A stretch of 64,000 nucleotides of DNA from an uncultured Bacteroidales bacterium (GTDB lineage Bacteria; Bacteroidota; Bacteroidia; Bacteroidales; UBA932). The stretch lies in contig CALVDL010000012.1 in the NCBI GenBank assembly GCA_944326305.1, positions 1-64,000 of the forward strand, written 5' to 3'. Position numbers and translations under genes: made by a program. Shown here in pieces: positions 39,981-49,206 of this stretch. The stretch's first letter is position 1; every line of letters starts with the position of its first letter. The notes under the pieces were generated by a model. It saw only the letters and a program-made list of their open reading frames with translations. It searched no databases and was not told the origin of the DNA.

Positions 39981-41714
39981 CTATTCAAACAGCAGCTTCA
40001 TATCCCGCCGCATCATCTCCGATGCCATCTTCTCCGGTATGAAGCTCCACTTCCCTACTGTTTTCTCATCACCTATGACATCAGGGTCGATGCTGCCGTG
40101 AGCGGTAATATAGTCATACAGTATATTCCTGATTTCCGGATACCTGGCCACGACACGCGACTCTATATTGTCGGTATCTATGCCGGCCCCATCCCGCATG
40201 ATGGCACCGCCGCCGCTCGCCCGGTAGGAGGTCATTGCCACATTGTATTCCGAATCCATGCTGAACGGTGTCCCGTCGGCAAGCGATGATATGTCCACCC
40301 GGCTCCCTTCCGGTTTCGTGACATCCACAGTATAGACCAGGCCGCCGGCCGAATCGAAATTGTACGAACGCCCTATGAAAGACCAGCGTTTCTGGCCCGT
40401 CCTCGGGTCAGGATCGTTGGAAATCTTCAGGAGATGCCCGTCCCCGCCGGCGGAAACGGTATTTATCCATGTACCGTAAGAGAATTCGAGATAGTCCTTT
40501 ATCTCCTTCCCTGTCATCCTCACCACAAACAGCTGGTTCTCGAACGGGTATATGGTGAAAAGGTCATTATACAGCAATGTACCTCCTTCCACGCTCCCGT
40601 TGAAAGTCAGAGGAGCGGCGAACGAAATCTGCGCCGGGGCACAGGAGAGGTTCAGTGTATGGAGAAGGTTGATATAGTCGCACATGCCCTCATACGCATC
40701 CCGTGTCCTCATTCCCCTCACAAGTGTACCTACCGGCTTTACGGTAAATGCCTTGACAGCCTCGAAATCTTTGCGGAACGCTTCCTTCATACCGGGATCG
40801 GCCGCGTCCTTGCGTACCGGTACCAGTTCCGCTGACAGCTCCCTGGAAACCACTTCCCCGTCTTTGACCTCCAGGGTGACAACACCGTGTCCGATATTGC
40901 GGCAATGGCTGCCGGAATTGATCAGGCACAGGTCTTCCTTCGAATATACCACTGGACGGTGGTCGTGCGAGCAGATGAGGAAGTCCACTCCCCGGAGCGT
41001 ATTGAACAGGTCCAGACCCTGGCTCTCAAGCATGGAGCCGTCCCCGTTGCCGGTACCTGAATGGACAGCCACAACCACCACATGAGGGTGCTCTTTCGCC
41101 ACCACCCTGTCCACATCCTGCTGCACCAGCGGGATCAGCGACTCGAAATGCATGCCGCTCCAGAGCTCCTCGGAGAGCCAGTTTTTCATGTTAGGGTTGG
41201 TGAACCCGAGGATGGCGACTTTCAGGCCGTTTTTCCTGATGACCGTATAATCGGCGAAATACGGCTTGCCGTTGTCATTGCGGAGCGCATTCGCCCCCAT
41301 GAAAGGCATATCCATCTGGTCCGCCACGCGGTCATACACAGCATGTCCGGTCTCCACATCGTGGTTTCCCACAGCCACAGCGTCATAGCCCATATAGTTG
41401 GCCATACGGGCATACAGGTGAGGGGTAAGTGTATCCACATAATTGTAATAATAGGCGGCATTGTCCCCCTGCAGGCAGTCCCCGGCATCCACGAATATCA
41501 CATTTTCAGGGCCGTCCGCCTTCCTGACGCTGTCTACATAATGGTAGACGGCATACAGCGACTGCCGCGTCCCGTCCTCGACATAGAGGGAGTCGAAATA
41601 GCGCCCGTGCACATCATTGGTTGTGAACAGCTGCAACCTGTAGGTCCCGTCTTTGGGGCCGCTGCACGAGACAGCAGCCAGGACCAGGACAGAAAAAACT
41701 GAAAATCTTTTCAT
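39981..41714 (-). CDS. Bifunctional metallophosphatase / 5'-nucleotidase lipoprotein
   Basis: This 577-residue protein has a lipoprotein signal (VLVLAAVSCSGP, Cys17). The metallophosphatase domain has the metal motifs FTTNDVHGRYF, DAGDCLQGDN, VGNHDVE and HSGTGNGD-type His. The C-terminal 5'-nucleotidase domain (LLYNDLFTIYPFENQLFVV) binds the nucleotide base. It likely hydrolyses extracytoplasmic nucleotides or UDP-sugars for salvage. It converges with the serine deaminase gene, 19 nt apart. Confidence 0.92.
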   Translation of the reverse strand: MKRFSVFSVLVLAAVSCSGPKDGTYRLQLFTTNDVHGRYFDSLYVEDGTRQSLYAVYHYVDSVRKADGPENVIFVDAGDCLQGDNAAYYYNYVDTLTPHLYARMANYMGYDAVAVGNHDVETGHAVYDRVADQMDMPFMGANALRNDNGKPYFADYTVIRKNGLKVAILGFTNPNMKNWLSEELWSGMHFESLIPLVQQDVDRVVAKEHPHVVVVAVHSGTGNGDGSMLESQGLDLFNTLRGVDFLICSHDHRPVVYSKEDLCLINSGSHCRNIGHGVVTLEVKDGEVVSRELSAELVPVRKDAADPGMKEAFRKDFEAVKAFTVKPVGTLVRGMRTRDAYEGMCDYINLLHTLNLSCAPAQISFAAPLTFNGSVEGGTLLYNDLFTIYPFENQLFVVRMTGKEIKDYLEFSYGTWINTVSAGGDGHLLKISNDPDPRTGQKRWSFIGRSYNFDSAGGLVYTVDVTKPEGSRVDISSLADGTPFSMDSEYNVAMTSYRASGGGAIMRDGAGIDTDNIESRVVARYPEIRNILYDYITAHGSIDPDVIGDEKTVGKWSFIPEKMASEMMRRDMKLLFE

Positions 41715-41740
41715 TATATTAAATTTATTATCCTAAAACC

Positions 41741-41776
41741 AATATTCTCCACTCGCTGCGTCCGGTCGAAACGACA
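41741..41776. repeat. GTCATTTCGACCG-type dispersed repeat, half copy
   Basis: CTCCACTCGCTGCGTCCGG followed by TCGAAACGACAGG is the complement-side half of the repeat seen at 32862-33008. It lies in the 82-nt gap upstream of the nucleotidase gene. Confidence 0.6.
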
Positions 41777-41796
41777 GGAAAAGACACCTCTCCCCG

Positions 41797-42630
41797 TCAT
41801 CTGACCAGGTCCAGGATAGGGAACCCGCTGCGGAAACGGAGCATCGGGGCCTTCTCCAGGGTACCGCATACTACAGGAACCCCCTCCACCGTATACCTTT
41901 TCCCCCGGCTCCTCCCGCGATAGTCTATTATAGCTGAATTTCCGCTGTATTCAAGCAGGGGGTCAGCACCTGTCCTGTTACAGAACACCGACCAGCACAC
42001 ATTTTCTATGGACCTTGCTTTCAGCAGAATATCGGCAGCTGCATTGCGCGCCACAGGCCAGTTCGCAACATTCAGATACAGGTCATAAGGCTCTGCACCG
42101 GAATTCCTGGCAAGCTCAGGGAATCTGAGGTCGAAACATATCCCCGGCAGGATGCGCCATCCCCTGAACGAAAACATCTTCCCGCGGAGCGTCCCACCTG
42201 AGTAGTTGGCATCCTCTCCCCCGAAAAAAAGGTATGACTTGTCATAGAAGTCCGCATCCGCCTTCCCTACAGAGACAGGCGGGGTGACGAAAAACATCCT
42301 GTTGTACCTCTCCCGGCCGGATTTCACCGGGACCGACCCGGCCACTGCACAGCCGAACCTTGAAGCGGTCTTCTCCATCCATGACAGGGTGGCGGAGCTG
42401 TCTGAAGGCTCTGCCACGTCAGGATTCATCGTAAACCCCACGGCAAAGAACTCCGGGAGCACCACAAGGTCAGGTTTCAACGGAAGGGCACCGCCTGCAA
42501 TCTGCGTAAACACCCTGTCCAAAGTCCCCAAATTCTCTGCCGGAGACTCCCACACGGGGGAAAATTCCACCAGCGCTATATTCAATGTATCCTGCGTCAT
42601 CATGTCTGTCCGGCTTTTCATATAATCCAT
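41797..42630 (-). CDS. Nitrilase-superfamily amidohydrolase, omega-amidase type
   Basis: This 277-residue enzyme has the Glu-Lys-Cys triad in VVLPEFFAVGF (about 61), FYDKSYLFFGGE (about 132) and LPGICFDLRFPEL (Cys about 164). The DKSYLF loop and LRFPEL are diagnostic of the YafV/omega-amidase branch, which hydrolyses alpha-ketoglutaramate and similar amides formed by glutamine transaminases. The first residues (MDYMKSRTDMMTQ) are probably untranslated; a start at one of the later Met codons fits the family better. The reading frame overlaps the 3' end of the upstream barrel gene by 13 nt. Confidence 0.88.
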   Translation of the reverse strand: MDYMKSRTDMMTQDTLNIALVEFSPVWESPAENLGTLDRVFTQIAGGALPLKPDLVVLPEFFAVGFTMNPDVAEPSDSSATLSWMEKTASRFGCAVAGSVPVKSGRERYNRMFFVTPPVSVGKADADFYDKSYLFFGGEDANYSGGTLRGKMFSFRGWRILPGICFDLRFPELARNSGAEPYDLYLNVANWPVARNAAADILLKARSIENVCWSVFCNRTGADPLLEYSGNSAIIDYRGRSRGKRYTVEGVPVVCGTLEKAPMLRFRSGFPILDLVR

Positions 42631-43874
42631 CCCTGAAGGTTCCTCTCCTGTATTTTCACTTTTGGACGCGGGGCCGGTTTCTGTCCGGACCTGTTCTTCT
42701 GGAGCAGGGTCCCGAGGTTGAATTTCATGGTGACGACCTGCTGCAGGCCGGAATAGGAGCAGCCATTGAAATGGGCTACAACAGAAGCCCTTATGGAAAG
42801 GAAATCTGAGATCCGTGGCTCATAGTACACCTCGACCCGGTCATATAAGCCGGCACCGTCCCCGTCCAGCTTCACCTTGTAGAAAGGCTCGCCCATATAC
42901 AGCAGGTCTCCGTACATAATACCTCCGGAATCGAGGTTCCTGTAATAAGGCATCATATCGGTGCCATAGAACAGGTAATTCTCCAGGCCCACGTTCCAAT
43001 TGCGGACAGACACCGTGAACTCGCCTCCGAGCGGGAAGGTATATTTGCCTATATTCTTCCTGTCATTCTGCATGGACTGCAGATAGCCGAGCCTGAAATC
43101 CAGCCGCTGGAGACCTGTCCTGCGGGAAAGGTCAAGAGTGGCGTACGGATTTACAAGGGCGTTGTCAACCACCCCCGAGACATTTTCAGAGCCTGCAAAA
43201 TGGTACAGATATGCCGCATATCCCAGTGAAAACATCTCCGACAGGCTCCCGTGTCCGGAGGAGAATATCATGAAACGCTCCCTGCGGTCGGTCCCGAACA
43301 TCCCCATCCAGTCGCAACCTATCTCAAAATAGGATGAAGGACGGGTAAACGAAAACATCATGCCCTCTATATTATTGTCATAGAATCTCAATGAGTCGGA
43401 AAAGAAGGCCCGGGAATACTCACCTTCCATGAAACGGCGCGGGAATATTCCGGCCGTTATGCCTATTTCGGTCCTGCCCTTGGTCAGGAAATACCTGTAA
43501 TACAATGTGATTTCATGGAAAAGGTCCCAGTTCTCCTTGCTGGATGAGAGCTCATCGCTGCCACTGTCCCCGGTGACCGAAGGCGATACCGGAGAATCAC
43601 CGAAGTCCTTCATCACATCGATCCCCGCCATAATGAAGTGCCTGCCGTTTCCGGAGCGTTCATCAAGCTCCAGCCCGACGGAAGGGGTGAGGCGGGCACC
43701 GAAGATGGTCCTTGATGAAGAAAACCTGGAGACACTGTACTCCCTGTTGTCGAAATTCACTTCAAAATCCACATCGTAGGCAAACCTGGCTTTCTGGCTG
43801 TAGGCCGGCAAAGCGGCAAGAACGTTGAAAATAATGCAGGCCAATAATGAACAGACCGATATGACGTACTTCAT
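42618..43874 (-). CDS. Uncharacterised outer-membrane barrel-like protein
   Basis: This 418-residue protein has a Sec signal peptide (SLLACIIFNVLAALPAYSQ) and alternating aromatic strands through the whole length (LYYRYFLTKGRTEIGITAG, YLYHFAGSENVSGVVD, LENYLFYGTDMMPYY). I infer a beta-barrel of about 14-16 strands. The tail beyond the last strand is basic and Pro-rich (GQKPAPRPKVKIQ) instead of ending in an aromatic residue, which is unusual for a BamA substrate. I recognise no family. Confidence 0.55.
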   Translation of the reverse strand: MKYVISVCSLLACIIFNVLAALPAYSQKARFAYDVDFEVNFDNREYSVSRFSSSRTIFGARLTPSVGLELDERSGNGRHFIMAGIDVMKDFGDSPVSPSVTGDSGSDELSSSKENWDLFHEITLYYRYFLTKGRTEIGITAGIFPRRFMEGEYSRAFFSDSLRFYDNNIEGMMFSFTRPSSYFEIGCDWMGMFGTDRRERFMIFSSGHGSLSEMFSLGYAAYLYHFAGSENVSGVVDNALVNPYATLDLSRRTGLQRLDFRLGYLQSMQNDRKNIGKYTFPLGGEFTVSVRNWNVGLENYLFYGTDMMPYYRNLDSGGIMYGDLLYMGEPFYKVKLDGDGAGLYDRVEVYYEPRISDFLSIRASVVAHFNGCSYSGLQQVVTMKFNLGTLLQKNRSGQKPAPRPKVKIQERNLQGWII

Positions 43875-43996
43875 AATACTGCTTTCAAATTCGCGTCAAA
43901 GTTAAAAAATAATTTGACGTGAACGTGTCCGGACAGGGGGCATTCATTTTTTGTACGGTTTTTTTATAAATATCATTTCGTTTCGAAATATATTTT

Positions 43997-44004
43997 TATA
44001 TTTG
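43997..44004 (+). promoter_or_regulatory. -7 promoter element of the glp operon
   Basis: TATATTTG fits TAnnTTTG, 32 nt before the glpA ATG. Around it lie the dyads TTTCGAAA (about 43981) and TTTCAAAATGAAA (about 44007-44019), which could bind a regulator. No clear -33 TTTG. Confidence 0.5.
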
Positions 44005-44036
44005 CATTTCAAAATGAAACACCTTTATTTATCATA

Positions 44037-45656
44037 ATGAGCCAACACGGTAAAAAAAACGTAAACGAATTCGATGTGATAATCATCGGAGGCGGCATTA
44101 CCGGTGCCGGAACCGCCAGGGACTGTGCCTTGAGGGGGCTTGATGTACTTCTTATAGAGAGGAATGACATCGCTACAGGGGCAACCGGCAGGAACCACGG
44201 ACTGCTCCACAGCGGGGCCAGATACGCGGTCACGGACCAGGAGTCAGCACAGGAATGCATCAGGGAGAACATGATACTGCGCAAAGTTGCACGGCATTGC
44301 GTAGAGGAGACAGACGGACTTTTCATCACGCTTCCTGAAGATGACCTTGCCTATCAGGAAAAATTCGCCCAGGCATGCAGGTCGGCCGGGATCGGGGCCG
44401 AGATAATAGACCCTAAGGAGGCTATCCGCATGGAGCCGTCTGTGAACCCGTCAATCATAGGCGCTGTCAAGGTGCCTGACGGTTCCGTCGACCCGTTCAG
44501 GCTCACCAGCGCCAACATTACAGACGCCAAGCTGCATGGGGCGAAGATTATGGTGTATTCAGAGCTGACAGGCTTCATCAAGGACGGAAATACGGTAAAA
44601 GGGGTAAGGGTACACAGCCATATCACCGGCGAGGACCTGGAGTTCTATGCCCCCGTGACAGTGAATGCAGGCGGAATCTGGGGACACCGGATAGCGGAGA
44701 TGGCCGGCGTCACGATCAACATGTTCCCGGCCAAGGGGGCACTGCTTATCTTCGGACACAGGGTCAACAACGTGGTACTTAACAGATGCCGCAAGCCTGC
44801 AAACGCCGACATACTCGTACCGGGAGACACCGTATGCGTAATCGGGACAACATCGAGCCACATCCCATTCGACGAGGTCGACAACATGAAGGTTACCCCG
44901 GACGAAGTGGACCTCCTCCTCACCGAAGGGGCGAAACTGGCACCGTCCCTGGCAACTACGCGTATACTGCGCGCATACGCCGGTGTGCGGCCGCTTGTGT
45001 CTGCGGATGATGACCCGAGCGGCAGGAATATCAGCCGAGGAATTGTCCTTCTTGACCACGAGACACGTGACGGCATCAAGGGATTCATAAGCATAACAGG
45101 CGGAAAACTCATGACCTACAGGCTCATGGCAGAATGGACCGCCGACGCCGTATGCAGAAAACTCGGCGTAGACAGGAAGTGCCAGACCATGGACATTCCG
45201 CTTCCCGGCTCAAAAAACGAAGATATAGAGGTCATTTCAAAAAAGATATGGGGCAGTGCAGGCACCATCAGGAAAGCCACAGCCGGCAGGCACGGGGACC
45301 TTACGAGCAGAATACCTGCAGGAAACAGGTATGACACTTCGCTCGTATGCGAATGTGAGGAAGTGAGCGTAGGCGAAGTACGGTATGCGATGGAAGAGCT
45401 TGATGTACATAATCTTGTGGACCTCAGGCGCCGGACTAGGGTCGGCATGGGCACCTGCCAGGGCGAACTGTGCGCCTGCCGTGCGGCCGGGCTGATCTCA
45501 CAGGCAGGCAACTGCGCCAGGGAAGGGAAAAAAGACCTGAAACATTTCCTGAACGAAAGGTGGAAAGGCATATATCCGGTAGGCTGGGGCGACGCGCTCC
45601 GCGAGAGCGAATACTCGCAGTGGATATATACAGGTGTTTGTGGTTTAGAAAATTAA
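44037..45656 (+). CDS. glpA: Anaerobic glycerol-3-phosphate dehydrogenase, subunit A
   Basis: This 539-residue FAD subunit oxidises sn-glycerol 3-phosphate to dihydroxyacetone phosphate. The dinucleotide site is VIIIGGGITGAGTARDCAL (residues 15-33). The DAO-type domain follows, then a BFD-like [2Fe-2S] domain with CECEEVSVGEVRYAM and GTCQGELCACRAAGL, which carries electrons to GlpB/GlpC. It is first in a tight glpABC operon (gaps of 7 nt). There is no glycerol facilitator, kinase or G3P transporter in the window, so substrate supply must be encoded elsewhere. Confidence 0.95.
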   Translation: MSQHGKKNVNEFDVIIIGGGITGAGTARDCALRGLDVLLIERNDIATGATGRNHGLLHSGARYAVTDQESAQECIRENMILRKVARHCVEETDGLFITLPEDDLAYQEKFAQACRSAGIGAEIIDPKEAIRMEPSVNPSIIGAVKVPDGSVDPFRLTSANITDAKLHGAKIMVYSELTGFIKDGNTVKGVRVHSHITGEDLEFYAPVTVNAGGIWGHRIAEMAGVTINMFPAKGALLIFGHRVNNVVLNRCRKPANADILVPGDTVCVIGTTSSHIPFDEVDNMKVTPDEVDLLLTEGAKLAPSLATTRILRAYAGVRPLVSADDDPSGRNISRGIVLLDHETRDGIKGFISITGGKLMTYRLMAEWTADAVCRKLGVDRKCQTMDIPLPGSKNEDIEVISKKIWGSAGTIRKATAGRHGDLTSRIPAGNRYDTSLVCECEEVSVGEVRYAMEELDVHNLVDLRRRTRVGMGTCQGELCACRAAGLISQAGNCAREGKKDLKHFLNERWKGIYPVGWGDALRESEYSQWIYTGVCGLEN

Positions 45657-45663
45657 TTAGGAC

Positions 45664-46923
45664 ATGAAATTCGATTCCATCATAATAGGAGGCGGACTCT
45701 CGGGACTGGTATGCGGCCTCAGGCTGCAGAAGGCCGGACGCAAGTGCGCCATTATATCATCAGGGCAGAGCGCAATGCATTTTTCCTCCGGATATTTCGA
45801 CTTCCTGGACAGGACTCCGGACGGGAAAACTACAAAAGACCTGAAAGAAGCGCTCGGAAACCTGCCGGAGGAGCACCCTTACAGCAAAATAGGAAAAGAG
45901 AGGCTCACAGGATACATGGGAAGTGTCAAGGAGTTCTTCAGCGGATGCGGAATCAAGCTGGGCGGCGACCCTTTCAGCAACGGCTACAGGATCACCCCCA
46001 CAGGGAACTTCAAGCCGACATGGCTGTCCCTGGAAGATTTCAGCCTGCTCGAGAACGAGAGCGTACCGTGGAAAAAGGTGCTGATTGCCAATATAGAAGG
46101 CTTCCTTGACTTCAACACTTCGTTCATAGCCGAATCGCTTGAAAGCAGGGGGACAGCCTGCAGGACATCGGTCATAGACATAGAGGAAATGCAGCGCCTG
46201 CGCAGAAACCCGAGCGAGATGCGCTCTGCAAACATCGCCAGGGTGCTTGACCGCCAGGAGTGCGCCGACAAGGCTGTCAGCCAGATAAAGCAGCAGCTGC
46301 AGGACGAGGAGGCAGTGCTGCTCCCTGCAGTTTTCGGGCTCAGGACCCCGGAAGTGAAAGACAGGCTCACAAAAGCCATCGGCAGGGAGGTGTTTTTCGT
46401 AGCTACCATGCCGCCGTCCGTCCCGGGCATCAGGACACAAATGAGGCTCAAGGAGGAGTTCGAGGCATCCGGAGGGGTATTCCTGGCGGGAGATACCGCG
46501 CTGTCCCCGGAACTGGCAGGGTCCAGGGTCATGAGTATTGGAACCGTGAATTTCGGTGACATACGGCTCGAAGCTGACAGCTATGTCCTGGCGACCGGTA
46601 GTTTTTTCAGCAAAGGGCTTTCAGCCACACCGGAGCGCATAGTCGAAAACATCTTCGGGCTCGACATCATCTCCGACACCCAGAGGGAAAGATGGTATGA
46701 CACGGATTTCTTCAACAGGCAGAACTACATATCATACGGGATCAGGACTGACAGCAGGATGAGATGCATCAAAGAAGGCAGTACGGTAGAGAACCTCTAT
46801 GCAGCAGGCTCTGTCTTAGGCGGGAGCAACCCGCTCTACGAAGGAAGCGGGGCAGGGACTGCCATTTTCACTGCCATGTACGTGGCGGACAGCATCCTTT
46901 CAAGCGTAAACACGACATTATGA
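45664..46923 (+). CDS. glpB: Anaerobic glycerol-3-phosphate dehydrogenase, subunit B
   Basis: This 419-residue flavoprotein starts with MKFDSIIIGGGLSGLVCGLR, a clean FAD-binding motif. The C-terminal part (GSVLGGSNPLYEGSGAGTAI) is typical of GlpB. It is encoded between glpA and glpC and links the catalytic subunit to the membrane-associated iron-sulfur subunit. Length matches E. coli GlpB (419). Confidence 0.93.
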   Translation: MKFDSIIIGGGLSGLVCGLRLQKAGRKCAIISSGQSAMHFSSGYFDFLDRTPDGKTTKDLKEALGNLPEEHPYSKIGKERLTGYMGSVKEFFSGCGIKLGGDPFSNGYRITPTGNFKPTWLSLEDFSLLENESVPWKKVLIANIEGFLDFNTSFIAESLESRGTACRTSVIDIEEMQRLRRNPSEMRSANIARVLDRQECADKAVSQIKQQLQDEEAVLLPAVFGLRTPEVKDRLTKAIGREVFFVATMPPSVPGIRTQMRLKEEFEASGGVFLAGDTALSPELAGSRVMSIGTVNFGDIRLEADSYVLATGSFFSKGLSATPERIVENIFGLDIISDTQRERWYDTDFFNRQNYISYGIRTDSRMRCIKEGSTVENLYAAGSVLGGSNPLYEGSGAGTAIFTAMYVADSILSSVNTTL

Positions 46924-46930
46924 CCATTTT

Positions 46931-48166
46931 ATGACCGAGATGAAAATGCAAGAGAACAACATAAGCGAAAACAATTTCGAACAGTGCATAAAATGCACTG
47001 TCTGCACGGTCTACTGCCCTGTCGTCCCTGTAAACCCGGAATACCCTGGCCCCAAGCAGGCCGGGCCGGACGGGGAAAGGCTCAGGCTGAAAAAAGGCAT
47101 ATTCTTCGACCAGACGCTGAAATACTGCCTGAACTGCAAGCGCTGCGAAGTGGCCTGCCCTTCCGGTGTGAGGATAGGGGACATAATCCAGGCCGCAAAG
47201 ATCAGATATGGAAAATCCAGGCCGAAACTCCGGGACTTCATGCTTGCAAGCACGGACATGATGGGCGGAATCGCGACAAAGGTCGCCCCGGTGGTCAATG
47301 CCACACTGAAGATCAAGCCCGTGAAGCAGATCATGGACGGAGTCCTGAAAATAGACCACCGGAGGAGTTTTCCGGAATACTCGTCACAGACATTCGAAAG
47401 CTGGTTCAGGAAGAACGCCCTCAGGGACCAGGAGAAGTTCGACAGGCATGTGGCATATTTCCACGGATGCTATGCCAACTACAACTACCCGCAGCTCGGG
47501 AAAGATTTTGTAAAGGTGATGAATGCCCTCGGATATGGGGTAAGGCTTCTGGACGGGGAGAAATGCTGCGGAGTGGCGCTTGTCTCGAACGGGATGATAA
47601 ACCAGGCCACACGCAATGCCAGGAGGAATATCAAGCTGATGGAAGGGGCACTTTCATCCTGCGAGGCCGTCCTCGGGACATCGTCCTCATGCTCCTTCAC
47701 CATACGGGACGAATACCCGCACCTGCTGGGTGTCGACAACAGCTCCGTACGTGACCGCATGGAACTCGCCGTAAAGTTCATCTACAGGCTTCTTGAAAGC
47801 GGGAAGGCAAAACTTGAGTTCAGAGACGATTTCAAGGCCAGGATAGCATACCACGTCCCGTGCCACATGGAAAAACTGGGCTGGGGAATATTCTCCGCCA
47901 GGCTGGTGAAAATGATTCCGGGAGTAGAATTCACCATGCTGGATTCCAACTGCTGCGGAATAGCAGGCACATACGGATTCAAGAAAGAGAATTATGAGGT
48001 GTCCCAGGCTATAGGCAAGCCGCTTTTCGACCAGATCAGGGCCGTTGACCCCGACTATGTCGCCTGCGACTGCGAAACATGCAAGTGGCAGATAGAGATG
48101 TCGACAGGATACAAGGTCATGAACCCTATATCCATCCTTGCCGCCGCAATCAAGGGCCGGGACTGA
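46931..48166 (+). CDS. glpC: Anaerobic glycerol-3-phosphate dehydrogenase, subunit C
   Basis: This 411-residue iron-sulfur subunit has an N-terminal double ferredoxin (CIKCTVCTVYCP and CLNCKRCEVACP) and two CCG domains (HGCYANYNYP ... GEKCCGVAL; CHMEKLG ... DSNCCGIAGTYG). It passes electrons to menaquinone at the membrane. The longer of two possible starts, ATG 46931, is used here; MQENN at 46943 is an alternative. Confidence 0.93.
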   Translation: MTEMKMQENNISENNFEQCIKCTVCTVYCPVVPVNPEYPGPKQAGPDGERLRLKKGIFFDQTLKYCLNCKRCEVACPSGVRIGDIIQAAKIRYGKSRPKLRDFMLASTDMMGGIATKVAPVVNATLKIKPVKQIMDGVLKIDHRRSFPEYSSQTFESWFRKNALRDQEKFDRHVAYFHGCYANYNYPQLGKDFVKVMNALGYGVRLLDGEKCCGVALVSNGMINQATRNARRNIKLMEGALSSCEAVLGTSSSCSFTIRDEYPHLLGVDNSSVRDRMELAVKFIYRLLESGKAKLEFRDDFKARIAYHVPCHMEKLGWGIFSARLVKMIPGVEFTMLDSNCCGIAGTYGFKKENYEVSQAIGKPLFDQIRAVDPDYVACDCETCKWQIEMSTGYKVMNPISILAAAIKGRD

Positions 48167-48251
48167 AGGAAACCTTGTCCGGATTGCGCTTCCCCGCCGC
48201 CGGACATACTGAACGACAATACTGAAAACCGTTTTTGCAGCTCCGGGATGT

Positions 48252-49196
48252 CTACTTCTTCATCCTGGAGCTGATTTTCTGTCTGAGGCTGCGTGCCTCT
48301 GCGACAGGATAGTCCGCATCAGAACGGTCAAGCCACTCAAGGGCAAGCCCGTACTCCCTCATCATATAGCACGCGACAGCGATATTGTACTCGGCACAGG
48401 AGCGCTTCTGGAGATTGTTCGTGGAGGTCAGGCTTATCCATATATCAAGGGCGTCTTTCCAGCGGTAGTCACTTGCCGCCACCGCTGCCTCAAGCCACCT
48501 GTCCCCTCCATAGTAAATGATCTGGTAGCTCTCGTTCTTCCATGTCGAGACAAACGAATCCGCAAGCCTCTGACCTATTACAGCCGAAGGCTCCCCGATA
48601 GCTTCGATTGCCTTTGCTATCACCACACTGTCTGACTGCCGGCCATCCGTATAGGCCACAGGCTTCACTGAACTGCGTCCGATATAGGAATAGACAGAAT
48701 CCGCCTGGTTCATGGAGTCATATACATACAGGCGGACAGAAAAAGGCACATCGATTTCAGAGAGGTATGATGAATCTGCAGGGATCTTTCCACCAGTCTT
48801 TACCTTTACAGGCTCCCCGGCAACAGCATGACCGAGCACGGGAGGCTCGATGAGGAACACGACATCGGTGGAGACATCCATCAGCAGGTTAAGCAGGGTG
48901 TCTTTTGAAGAATATACAGCCCCGGGTATGCTGTCGAGCCTGTAGACCCCGATCAGCCTCTCACCTGAAAAGTATTCGGACTCGAGCTTCTGGGCGAACC
49001 CGTCAGCCGCAGACGCGGCAAATGAAGAATCAGCCCTGTCCCCATTGTCTACGTAAACCACTGAAAAAGTCTTCTCTGCAAGATCAAGACCCGACCTGGA
49101 AACATCCCTTGTCTCCACATCCAGAGTAAAGGCCAGCGGTCCGCAAGAAACAACCAGAAAAGACAGTCCGGCAAGCAATATCGGAAACCTCCCCAT
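48252..49196 (-). CDS. Lipoprotein with C-terminal TPR-like helices (DUF6340-like)
   Basis: This 314-residue protein has lipoprotein signal LAGLSFLVVSCGP (Cys18). A beta-rich N-terminal domain (FSVVYVDNGDRADSSFAAS) precedes a helical end (WKDALDIWISLTSTNNLQ ... AEYNIAVACYMMREYGLALEWL) with TPR spacing. This combination matches the DUF6340 proteins of Bacteroidales, whose role is unknown but probably periplasmic or outer-membrane associated. It follows rimO on the same strand. Confidence 0.7.
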   Translation of the reverse strand: MGRFPILLAGLSFLVVSCGPLAFTLDVETRDVSRSGLDLAEKTFSVVYVDNGDRADSSFAASAADGFAQKLESEYFSGERLIGVYRLDSIPGAVYSSKDTLLNLLMDVSTDVVFLIEPPVLGHAVAGEPVKVKTGGKIPADSSYLSEIDVPFSVRLYVYDSMNQADSVYSYIGRSSVKPVAYTDGRQSDSVVIAKAIEAIGEPSAVIGQRLADSFVSTWKNESYQIIYYGGDRWLEAAVAASDYRWKDALDIWISLTSTNNLQKRSCAEYNIAVACYMMREYGLALEWLDRSDADYPVAEARSLRQKISSRMKK

Positions 49197-49206
49197 GGCA
49201 AAAAAT

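Noticed and set aside
43975..44020. Dyads TTTCGAAA and TTTCAAAATGAAA as a defined glp operator
   Set aside because: AT-rich short palindromes are frequent in such promoters; no regulator gene or second site supports a specific call.
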